From a bacterium (GTDB lineage Bacteria; Patescibacteria; Paceibacteria; UBA6257; Brennerbacteraceae), in assembly GCA_021813305.1 (NCBI GenBank), contig JAKALE010000026.1, forward strand, positions 1 to 5,767: 5,767 nucleotides of DNA. Direction: 5' to 3'. Of the stretch, positions 1 to 5,568 are shown one piece after another. The position numbers and the translations under genes are program-made. The first letter of the stretch is position 1. Every line of letters starts with the position of its first letter. Under the pieces are notes generated by a model. It did not search any database. It had not been told where the DNA came from and saw only the letters and a program-made list of their open reading frames with translations.

Positions 1-159
1 CTGTTCGTATTTTTGCGAAAGCGTTCCGAAACGGGAACAATAATTCTCGGCCCCTGATTTGGTGCTTGATGCGTTGCCCAAAGCGAATGTTTGCGAACCG
101 CCCAATGATGCTGCAGCAAGCGCGAGTATCAGGCCAAAGAAAAGAATGGTTCGTTTCAT
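1..159 (-). CDS. Secreted protein with signal peptide, N-terminal 53 residues only
   Basis: The 5' part of a gene that runs off the left edge. The visible protein starts MKRTILFFGLILALAAASLG, a classic signal peptide: Lys-Arg, a hydrophobic core of about 15 residues, then small residues with a plausible cleavage near residue 26 (SQTFA). The mature part then has 'ENYCSRFGTLSQKYEQ', a single Cys followed by what looks like the beginning of an amphipathic helix. From memory, short exported proteins with a C-[ST]-R/N-x-x-x-L pattern and a coiled coil are common in Parcubacteria and related lineages; no function is known to me. Its ATG overlaps the stop of the preceding gene in an ATGA (159-156) and has no Shine-Dalgarno, so translational coupling is likely. 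Because the rest is missing, length and domain content cannot be judged. Confidence 0.8.
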   Translation of the reverse strand, partial: MKRTILFFGLILALAAASLGGSQTFALGNASSTKSGAENYCSRFGTLSQKYEQ

Positions 160-500
160 GGCAATGGATTTTGCGCCGAGTCGGTCGACGATGTAATCGC
201 CTGCCCGTCCCCGGACATAGTTTGCGCATCCTGCGACCCGTCCTGCGAGGACAAGGATGCGGATTGGTTCGCTTCAGTTCCCAGTGAACTTAAGTCGACT
301 CCGGATACCGAACCAAGGTTGGTGTTCAGCGGGGTCACGCCTGCTTGCCCTTGCACAGGGGCAGACGACGCTGGCATATTTGCTTGAGGTTGGGAAACTT
401 CAGGCAGCGCCGGCGCGTTCGGATGCATATGGAGAAAATACCATCCCCCGCCGATGACCGCCAGCGCCACGATACCGATGAAAAAATACGATGATTTCAT
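156..500 (-). CDS. Small membrane-anchored protein with disordered Ser/Gln/Ala-rich tail
   Basis: A protein of 114 residues, not recognised as a named family. One hydrophobic segment at about residues 5-23 (YFFIGIVALAVIGGGWYFL) follows MKSS and would serve as an uncleaved anchor or signal. The remaining 90 residues are rich in Ser, Gln, Ala, Gly, Asp and Pro with no predicted fold, few charged residues and no Cys, so they probably form an extended extracytoplasmic tail. I chose the ATG at 500 because the hydrophobic segment starts right after it. The in-frame ATG at 638 would add 46 basic, non-hydrophobic residues and would place a candidate promoter inside the gene. It shares ATGA with the following secreted protein, suggesting the two are made together and perhaps act together at the cell surface. 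No clear Shine-Dalgarno precedes the ATG. Confidence 0.75.
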   Translation of the reverse strand: MKSSYFFIGIVALAVIGGGWYFLHMHPNAPALPEVSQPQANMPASSAPVQGQAGVTPLNTNLGSVSGVDLSSLGTEANQSASLSSQDGSQDAQTMSGDGQAITSSTDSAQNPLP

Positions 501-524
501 GTGATGTGGTTTGATTAGTAGAGA

Positions 525-549
525 TGCACGATTTCGACGCGATCGCGCA
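525..549 (-). repeat. Leader inverted repeat (hairpin) before the small membrane protein gene
   Basis: On the minus strand, TGCGCGAT (549-542) can pair with ATCGTGCA (532-525) across a 9-nt loop, an 8-bp stem with one G-U pair. The upstream arm lies within a perfect 10-nt palindrome, CGCGATCGCG (547-538). No run of T follows, so it does not look like an intrinsic terminator. It would fall in the 5' leader of the gene starting at 500 if the promoter proposed at 586-560 is real. It could be a leader structure, a protein-binding palindrome or chance. Confidence 0.35.
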
Positions 550-559
550 AATGTTTGGT

Positions 560-586
560 ATTGTAGCAAATATTCTGGTACGGCAA
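560..586 (-). promoter_or_regulatory. Candidate extended -10 promoter for the two small exported-protein genes
   Basis: Reading the minus strand, TTGCCG (586-581, 4 of 6 to TTGACA) is followed after 15 nt by TACAAT (565-560), itself preceded by TGC, giving an extended -10. The 15-nt spacing is short, but an extended -10 can tolerate a weak -35. Transcription would start near 553, giving a leader of about 53 nt. The 160-nt gap here (501-660) is the largest in the window, which supports a new transcription unit. I saw no terminator for the upstream DoxX gene in this gap. Confidence 0.45.
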
Positions 587-660
587 GGGTACAGGCGCGC
601 GAGAATCTATGCCGATTTTTCAGAGGCAATTGTCTCACACACTATTCTTTTTGTTCGGTA

Positions 661-1206
661 TCAGCGTTTGAAAATATTCCCCGGTTTCCAGGGCGTGCCG
701 AGCATCGGCAGAAGAACGCGATCCAGTCCCCAATACCCTGCGATTTTCCATGCCAGGATCAATCCTACGGAAAGCGTGAACAGAACCGGGTTGACGCTCA
801 CGGTTCCGGCCAGCAAGTAATTGAGATTCATGAACATGCCGAAAAACGCGGCGATACCGGTGAACGCCCCGACGATGAGCCCTATGCCGACGGCGAATTC
901 GCCGAACGCGACCGCGTGCGACCAAAGTTGCGGATGTACCAGCACGACATGCTGGAGAAAATATGCGTACCAGGCTTGCACATCAGGATGCGCGCCGTGC
1001 GCTTTGCCCAATGCTCCTTGCACAAAACCCTGCAATGCGTTCCCGGCCGCCTGTCCGACCCAGGATGAACTCTGCAACTTTTCCCATCCGGCCATAAGCC
1101 ATTGCCATCCGACGTACAGGCGGACGACGAACCAGAACCAAGACATTCTGGTGTTCGAGAAAAGAAATTTGGATGCCGGAGCCTCTTCGATGGTTTGATA
1201 TGCCAT
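661..1206 (-). CDS. DoxX/DoxD-family quinone-linked membrane protein
   Basis: A 181-residue integral membrane protein of the DoxX/DoxD superfamily, whose best-known member is the small DoxD subunit of thiosulfate:quinone oxidoreductase; most bacterial members have no proven reaction. The family signature 'RLYVGWQWLMAGWEKL' lies at residues 29-44 (first membrane helix), followed by a polar loop of about 50 residues. Then come 'GEFAVGIGLIVGAFTGIAA' (102-120), 'MNLNYLLAG' (126-134), a fourth helix near 139-156 and the typical closing 'GYWGLDR' (157-163). Length and four-helix layout fit the family. The ATG at 1206 is preferred over one at 1245, which would overlap the upstream SdpI-like gene; the chosen start leaves a 10-nt gap. 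There is no strong Shine-Dalgarno, so it is probably co-transcribed with and coupled to the SdpI-like gene. Substrate is unknown; thiosulfate oxidation should not be assumed. Confidence 0.85.
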   Translation of the reverse strand: MAYQTIEEAPASKFLFSNTRMSWFWFVVRLYVGWQWLMAGWEKLQSSSWVGQAAGNALQGFVQGALGKAHGAHPDVQAWYAYFLQHVVLVHPQLWSHAVAFGEFAVGIGLIVGAFTGIAAFFGMFMNLNYLLAGTVSVNPVLFTLSVGLILAWKIAGYWGLDRVLLPMLGTPWKPGNIFKR

Positions 1207-1216
1207 ATGATACTTA

Positions 1217-1861
1217 CTAGTGTTTTTGCAATTTTGTATATACAAGGTACGAATAGTACGTTACCCAAAGTGCGCAGCCGAGTGCGACGGCGATGACGAT
1301 AGCAAACGCTCCGCGCGGGAAAAACACGCTAAGCAGCATGACCAGGGCGCTCCATTGGAACACTTTGCCGGCGTGCTCGTGCGTTTTTCGCCATACGGCT
1401 TCCGAAGACATGGTCCAGGGCGTGCGAATGCCCATGAACCAGTTCTGTTTGGTCTTGGGAAGCACGGATCCGATAATGAAAAACAGAAGCGACATGAGCG
1501 GCATCACGATCCACATGACCGGCGCGCGCAGTCCCATGTTCCAAGCAAGCACGTATGCATGGATCACGGCGATGAATCCGATGATGCTGGTCACGACGAT
1601 GTTGTATGATCCGCGGAATGAAGCGACATTATGCTTGAGCGGGTCGATCGTGGGCAGGACGAGGAACAAACCGAACATGAATGCCATAAGCATGGGCGCA
1701 AAAAACGCGGCCCAAAACCTGGACATAAATCCGTTCGGTTCGCCCCGGATTCCCCAGTGCGATGTCATGGATTCGGGAAGCGCGGGATAAAGCACGATGC
1801 TTGCCCCGATGCTTGCAAGAATGAGTGCGACCAAAACGATATTCGCCGTGGTTGTTTTCAT
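1217..1861 (-). CDS. SdpI/DUF1648 family membrane protein
   Basis: A 214-residue protein with about six membrane helices (roughly 7-26, 49-70, 88-108, 113-132, 165-181, 184-206). Two motifs identify it. 'LPESMTSHWGIRGEPNGFMSR' spans residues 28-48 and is typical of DUF1648 (P.....HW...G.P.G). 'QNWFMGIRTPWTMSSEAVW' at 139-157 continues into 'THEHAGKVF' and is typical of the SdpI C-terminal region (N.W.GIRTPWT..S..VW...H...G). In Bacillus subtilis SdpI is the membrane immunity protein against the SdpC toxin and a signal sensor that sequesters SdpR. No SdpC- or SdpR-like gene is visible here, so a general envelope or sensing role is as likely as immunity. The ATG at 1861 is placed directly after an extended -10 box, and the preceding gene ends at 1885, so the upstream ATG at 1900 is unlikely. 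It precedes the DoxX gene by 10 nt. Confidence 0.88.
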   Translation of the reverse strand: MKTTTANIVLVALILASIGASIVLYPALPESMTSHWGIRGEPNGFMSRFWAAFFAPMLMAFMFGLFLVLPTIDPLKHNVASFRGSYNIVVTSIIGFIAVIHAYVLAWNMGLRAPVMWIVMPLMSLLFFIIGSVLPKTKQNWFMGIRTPWTMSSEAVWRKTHEHAGKVFQWSALVMLLSVFFPRGAFAIVIAVALGCALWVTYYSYLVYTKLQKH

Positions 1862-1867
1862 ATATGC

Positions 1868-1876
1868 ATCATACCA
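1868..1876 (-). promoter_or_regulatory. Extended -10 promoter, leaderless start of SdpI-like gene
   Basis: On the minus strand TGGTATGAT (1876-1868) combines an extended TGn with a -10 hexamer TATGAT (1873-1868). Only six bases separate it from the ATG at 1861, so transcription would start at or beside the A of the start codon, giving a leaderless mRNA. No Shine-Dalgarno is present and no good -35 is seen. The box lies in the 23-nt gap after the YcaQ-like gene. Confidence 0.55.
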
Positions 1877-1884
1877 TACGCGCG

Positions 1885-3072
1885 TTACGGTTGTGCGCAT
1901 TCCCAGACAACGCGCGTGGCGCGCGTATAGCGTTGGAAACGCGCAAGCGCCGTGCGGAATTTTTTCCGCAAGTCGGGATTCCAGCGCGCACCGGGTTCCT
2001 TCCAGAATCCTTTGATAAGAAGCGTCGTATCCCTGAGCGCGGGTTCAATGCGCCCTACGAACATGTCTTGGCACAGGATCGGCAGGACATAGTATCCGTG
2101 CGTCCGTTTGTGCTTAGGCGTGTACACTTCCCATCGATATTTGAATCCGAATAATTGCTCAATCATGGTCCGATCCCACAAGAGATTGTCGAGCGGCGCA
2201 AGGAATGCCATGGGAGCATCGGCAATGTGTTTATGTTCCATATTTGCCAAGAGGCGCTGATCCTCGCTTCGGACCACGAACGGTTTGGGGCATCCTTGGA
2301 CGCGGATTTCGCACAGTACGCCGCGCCTGATGAGTTTTTTGATGCCCGCACCAAGCAGCGCGCCGTTTTTCAGTCCGAGCCATCCGGTTCCCGCGCCCGA
2401 AGCCGGCAGCATGCCCGTTGCGCGCAATCTGCGCTCGATGCTCCGTAGAAACGTCGCTTCCGATTGTTTCCGTGGTATGCGCACTGCTCTTCCGTACACG
2501 TTTTCGGGCACATCGTAATATTTTCTGCCGTTCGTGCGGTATGCGATGACGAGTTTTCCCGCGCGCCAGAGGCTGTCCACCGCGTTTTTGCCCCAATGCA
2601 TGGGTCCCCACCAGATATCGGCCTTGCGCGAATCCATGAGGTCAAGGGATGAAATCGGTCCTTGGGAACGGATTCTTTTGAGCAGTCCGTTGAGTTCTTG
2701 CTTGTGCTTTTTGAGAAACGCGCCGGTCGCGGATCCGTCGTTTTCCCAGTGCACGGCGCGGCACAGAGAGAGATCTTCGACCGGCACGATGCATAATTCT
2801 TTGTCGTAATATTCCGTGCCTTTGCGTTTTGCATACAACCAATCGAAATACGCGTCAGGATGAATGCCGCGCACTCTGCTTTGCAGCACCAAATCGGTGT
2901 TCCTGCCGCACGGATTGAGCGGGTCGTATTGGACCGCGCGCAATGTTTCCAGTACGGTTTCTACTCCTCGCGTGCCGGATAAGGTATGTCCCGGAAGCAA
3001 GAATTGTTTTTCCAGAAGAAACAGGCGCGCCGCGCGCGCGGAAATCGTTATTGTTTTGTTTTCCAGATCCAT
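1885..3072 (-). CDS. YcaQ/AlkZ-like winged-helix DNA glycosylase (HTH_42 family)
   Basis: A 395-residue protein of the HTH_42 (formerly DUF1006) family. Characterised members, E. coli YcaQ and Streptomyces AlkZ, are DNA glycosylases that unhook interstrand crosslinks and remove bulky alkylated bases. The family order is present. The N-terminal 'ISARAARLFLLEKQFL' (10-25) is followed by 'RAVQYDPLNP' (45-54), where Q48-Y49-D50 fits the catalytic Q-hydrophobic-D motif that I recall for YcaQ, as opposed to QxQ in AlkZ. A winged-helix section follows at about 130-260 ('DIWWGPMHWGKNAVDSLW', 'GKLVIAYR'). Then come the signatures 'LAPLDNLLWDR' (291-301), 'LFGFKYRWEVYTPKHKR' (307-323) and 'GYYVLP' (326-331). 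The length is normal. The ATG at 3072 is supported by an AGGA eight bases upstream and by the family-like N-terminus. It overlaps the 3' end of the cytochrome b gene by 25 nt, so it is co-transcribed with it, although a repair enzyme has no obvious link to electron transfer. Confidence 0.88.
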   Translation of the reverse strand: MDLENKTITISARAARLFLLEKQFLLPGHTLSGTRGVETVLETLRAVQYDPLNPCGRNTDLVLQSRVRGIHPDAYFDWLYAKRKGTEYYDKELCIVPVEDLSLCRAVHWENDGSATGAFLKKHKQELNGLLKRIRSQGPISSLDLMDSRKADIWWGPMHWGKNAVDSLWRAGKLVIAYRTNGRKYYDVPENVYGRAVRIPRKQSEATFLRSIERRLRATGMLPASGAGTGWLGLKNGALLGAGIKKLIRRGVLCEIRVQGCPKPFVVRSEDQRLLANMEHKHIADAPMAFLAPLDNLLWDRTMIEQLFGFKYRWEVYTPKHKRTHGYYVLPILCQDMFVGRIEPALRDTTLLIKGFWKEPGARWNPDLRKKFRTALARFQRYTRATRVVWECAQP

Positions 3073-4433
3073 CGGTCCAGTCCTATGAATTCGGGGATTC
3101 TGTTGACCACGGGAATATACGGAAATGCGATAAGCAGCAAGATGCAGCTTCCCAGGATCAGGGCGCCGTCGCGATCCTGATTCTGGTCATTGGCAAGTAT
3201 GGTGTGGTCAAGCACGCCGAGCGGCGCAAGCCACCATGCTCCCGGAGGCACGATTCCCCGCTCTTCGCGGAGCATGCCGTATTGATCCGTGGTAATGCCC
3301 AGCGTTTGTGCTTGTGCGTCAAGCACTCCGGTATCGGACAGAAATCGGGATGCGTATGTTTGGTCAAAAGGATTGGTTTGGCGCAATGCGGATTCGTACA
3401 ACCCCGATTGCGCCATGCGTACGAGCATGCTCGTGCCCGCAATTACGGGATTTCGGGATTTGGTGTCAAGGGCGTTATTCGCTTTGAAATACGATTTCGC
3501 ATCCGTAATGTCCTGTGATTGCGCATTGGCGTCAAGCGCGGAAAAACCGGACAAGGGATTTGTTTGATTCCCGGAAACAACTTCCTGGGACAGCGGGCCG
3601 AATACGTATATGCTGGCCGTATCGTACGTGTACGGATCGATGGAATCGAAATAGGTCGCAGTACCGGAGGTGTGTTCGAGTTCCGCAATCAGCGTGCCTG
3701 CCATAAGCCTGGGATCGTCTCGGGCAATGTCCTGAATAGTTATCGGAGCGATGGTCGGCGACGGGAACAATCGCGCAAGCACCAGGATCGCGATCACGAC
3801 CGCAATGCCCCTTCCAAAAAGAACCGCATGGTTGGCGTGCACCATTGCGTAGCGCGCATCTTTTTTAAACGGTTTCGCAATCCCCCGCATTTTGACCAAC
3901 AGATAATGCACGAACAAAAGTCCGAGAATGATGAGCGGAAAAAGCACGATGTGTATGCCGTAAATTTGAGCATAATTCAGATTATTGACGAATCGTCCCA
4001 AACCACTGCCGTTGTATAAATCCGATGCCTGCAGTGCGCGCCACTGGGATGAAAAATCGCCGCGCAGGCCGTATCCAAATTCCGCTTCCATAAGCGCCAA
4101 AAACAGCATGCATGTGCCGATGACCCACGTTAGCCTCCGCGGAGGCCGGTACCCTGAGGTCAGGAATACGATCGTAAGATGAAGAAAAATAAACAAAATG
4201 AATGCCTGGGCCGACCACAGGTGCGCACTGCGCACGAACACGCCGATCGAGTCGGCAAGCCACCAGGTTGGGCCCTTGAACACCATGATCATGCCGGATG
4301 CGACGAGCATGACCAGGCTTGTCATGGACAAAAACCCCAGGGAATAGAAAATCTTGTTCGCATACGAGGGCACGACGTCAAGCATGAGGTTTCGCGCGAT
4401 TGATGCCAAGGATTGATGTTGAGGTTCAGGCAT
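3048..4433 (-). CDS. Cytochrome b/b6-type dihaem membrane protein with large extracytoplasmic insert
   Basis: A 461-residue cytochrome b, the membrane quinol-oxidising subunit type found in bc and b6f complexes. The four-helix core covers about residues 30-180. The bis-His haem ligands are H71 and H85 (14 apart) and H161 and H176 (15 apart); the 15 spacing is the b6 pattern. Other matches are 'VRSAH' (R-x-x-H, 67-71), 'GYRPPRRLTW' (94-103), 'GYGLRGDFSSQW' (120-131, aligning with b6 GYSLPWDQ..YW) and 'HYLLVKMRGIAKP' (176-188). A fifth helix is near 204-222, a soluble stretch runs about 226-420, and a last helix near 423-441 is followed by 'FPYIPVVNRIPEFI'. 'PPGAWWLAPLG' (396-406) may be the degenerate PEWY region of subunit IV. 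Ser31 in 'IFYSLG' replaces the Cys that carries covalent haem c-i in b6 and Firmicutes cytochromes. The start lies 6 nt after the propeller gene without a Shine-Dalgarno, implying one operon. No Rieske or cytochrome c gene is in view. Confidence 0.9.
   Translation of the reverse strand: MPEPQHQSLASIARNLMLDVVPSYANKIFYSLGFLSMTSLVMLVASGMIMVFKGPTWWLADSIGVFVRSAHLWSAQAFILFIFLHLTIVFLTSGYRPPRRLTWVIGTCMLFLALMEAEFGYGLRGDFSSQWRALQASDLYNGSGLGRFVNNLNYAQIYGIHIVLFPLIILGLLFVHYLLVKMRGIAKPFKKDARYAMVHANHAVLFGRGIAVVIAILVLARLFPSPTIAPITIQDIARDDPRLMAGTLIAELEHTSGTATYFDSIDPYTYDTASIYVFGPLSQEVVSGNQTNPLSGFSALDANAQSQDITDAKSYFKANNALDTKSRNPVIAGTSMLVRMAQSGLYESALRQTNPFDQTYASRFLSDTGVLDAQAQTLGITTDQYGMLREERGIVPPGAWWLAPLGVLDHTILANDQNQDRDGALILGSCILLLIAFPYIPVVNRIPEFIGLDRWIWKTKQ
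3081..3084 (-). promoter_or_regulatory. Shine-Dalgarno AGGA for the YcaQ-like gene
   Basis: AGGA at 3084-3081 stands eight bases before the ATG at 3072, inside the 3' end of the cytochrome b coding region. It is the only clear Shine-Dalgarno among the starts in this window and supports an internal, overlapping start for the glycosylase gene. Confidence 0.6.
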
Positions 4434-4439
4434 GTTGTT

Positions 4440-5552
4440 TTATTGAATTGTTCCGGTCAAACTTCTGATTTCCGGCAACGATCCTTGTGCCAGGTACGTA
4501 TAGAAGATCCGGATGGTGTTTGGATCGATTTGGATGCCTGACGGATCGTACATGTTGCCGCCTTTCATGATCGGCGTGAAATCCTGGAACACGAGCCCGT
4601 CGCCTGAATCGAGATAATATATGCCCGGATCCGCGTATGGCGGCAGGGATTTGTCTACGGATACGGCGAGCATGACATAGGTTTCGTTGGGCATGCGCAG
4701 GACCGAGGGATCGATGAGAAGCCCGGTTGACTGGACCAAAGGTACGCCCGCGTTGAATTGCAATCCATCTTTGGATGAAGCGACCATGATGCCGCCGCCG
4801 GCGTTGGGGTTGTGCGAATCGTAATACAGGTAGACCGTTCCGTCGGAATGTCTGACTGCTTCGGGCATTGCAACCCAATTATTGTTGCCGTTTTGACGTG
4901 AATCGATGCGGATGCCTTCTTTGGTGAACAGCAAGCCGTCCGATGAAACTGCTGAGAAAATGTTCCGTAGCGCGGACGCAGGATCAAGTGTTCCGTTCAT
5001 GCCCGTGTAATACATGCGGAATGTTCCGTTGCCCAAGTCGATGACGCTCGGATCCGTGACCAAAAATTCCGTACTGGATGCGTTCGATTGATCAGGAGTA
5101 ATGCGAACGCCGGGTTCTTGAGTGAATTGCATGCCGTCGCGGGACAGAGCGGAAACGATCCCTTGTTCGGTCCAATAATACATGCGGAATGTTCCGTCTG
5201 CGAGTTTCATCACATACGGAGCGCTGCTCGATGCCATGCGCGTGCCGCTATCCTGAGACCATGTCAGTGTTTTTGGTTTGATGGTCGGCGACGGTTGGGC
5301 AGTCGGGTTTGCGCGAGGCGACGGCGTCGCATCCGGAGTTGGCGATGCGGTTCGTAATACGAGCGGAGAAGCCTTTGAAGAAGGTGTTGGATCTGGTTGA
5401 AGGGATAGCTGCGTTGGAGTTTCCTGTAGCTTTGCCGGGGCAACGCTGTATTTTTGAGCCACGAAAAACCACGCTCCGCTGGCGATGAGGATGAGTGCGC
5501 ATACGATCCCGACAATGGCGATTTCGGAAAATCCGTTTGATCTGCGTATCAT
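4440..5552 (-). CDS. Membrane-anchored five-bladed beta-propeller protein (GH43/GH32-like fold)
   Basis: A 370-residue exported protein. Residues 10-32 form one hydrophobic segment (signal anchor), and about 36-93 are a Pro/Ser/Thr/Ala-rich linker with repeated 'SPTP'-like steps, probably a wall-crossing spacer. Residues 95-370 hold five repeats of one blade: 'APYVMKLADGTFRMYYW' (111-127), 'DPSVIDLGNGTFRMYYTG' (167-184), 'MPEAVRHSDGTVYLYYDS' (229-246), 'DPSVLRMPNETYVMLAVS' (281-298) and 'DPSGIQIDPNTIRIFYTY' (336-353), 52-62 residues apart. The first four are followed by 'S-x-DG-x-x-F' turns (e.g. ALSRDGMQF). This is the style of five-bladed glycosidase-superfamily propellers (GH43, GH32, GH62, GH130); enzyme activity is unproven, and it may be a binding or scaffold protein. 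The ATG at 5552 is chosen because the anchor follows it and an extended -10 lies just upstream; an ATG at 5591 lies inside the preceding gene. The cytochrome b gene follows after 6 nt, suggesting a shared function. Confidence 0.8.
   Translation of the reverse strand: MIRRSNGFSEIAIVGIVCALILIASGAWFFVAQKYSVAPAKLQETPTQLSLQPDPTPSSKASPLVLRTASPTPDATPSPRANPTAQPSPTIKPKTLTWSQDSGTRMASSSAPYVMKLADGTFRMYYWTEQGIVSALSRDGMQFTQEPGVRITPDQSNASSTEFLVTDPSVIDLGNGTFRMYYTGMNGTLDPASALRNIFSAVSSDGLLFTKEGIRIDSRQNGNNNWVAMPEAVRHSDGTVYLYYDSHNPNAGGGIMVASSKDGLQFNAGVPLVQSTGLLIDPSVLRMPNETYVMLAVSVDKSLPPYADPGIYYLDSGDGLVFQDFTPIMKGGNMYDPSGIQIDPNTIRIFYTYLAQGSLPEIRSLTGTIQ
5008..5197 (-). repeat. Identical 22-nt direct repeats within the propeller gene
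   Basis: The same 22 bases occur at 5008-5029 and 5176-5197, 168 nt (56 codons) apart and in the same frame. Each encodes GTFRMYY, the core strand of propeller blades one and two. Identity at the DNA level, including synonymous positions, points to duplication of one blade or to gene conversion between blades; the other three blades have diverged in this strand. Confidence 0.7.
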
Positions 5553-5559
5553 TGCGTCA

Positions 5560-5568
5560 ATTGTATCA
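5560..5568 (-). promoter_or_regulatory. Extended -10 promoter, leaderless start of the propeller-cytochrome operon
   Basis: TGATACAAT (5568-5560 on the minus strand) is a TGn plus TACAAT -10 box ending seven bases before the ATG at 5552, so the transcript would begin at about the start codon. The TGn of the promoter is also the TGA stop codon of the GIY-YIG gene. No convincing -35 was found 15-19 nt upstream, where the sequence is A-rich coding DNA. Confidence 0.55.

Noticed and set aside
501..638. In-frame extension of the small membrane protein upstream to an ATG at 638
   Set aside because: The extra 46 residues are basic and non-hydrophobic, would push the membrane anchor inward, and cover a plausible promoter; the ATG at 500 gives a normal anchor.
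586..663. Possible intrinsic terminator after the DoxX gene
   Set aside because: Only 3-4 bp stems were found and no T-run follows on the minus strand.
511..1068. Plus-strand open frame of 185 codons
   Set aside because: Mostly antisense to the DoxX gene, with no recognisable motif and a composition rich in Arg and Cys, as expected of a shadow frame.
3026..3041. GC-alternating stretch GGCGCGCCGCGCGCGC
   Set aside because: Explained by Ala-Arg codons at the start of the YcaQ-like protein (ISARAAR); no evidence for a regulatory site.
2943..4019. Long plus-strand open frames opposite cytochrome b and the glycosylase
   Set aside because: They mirror strongly supported minus-strand genes and show no family motifs or sensible start signals.
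4133..4146. Perfect 14-nt palindrome GCCTCCGCGGAGGC
   Set aside because: It lies in the conserved cytochrome motif RPPRRL, whose GC-rich Pro and Arg codons easily create such symmetry; there is no T-run and it is not at a gene end.
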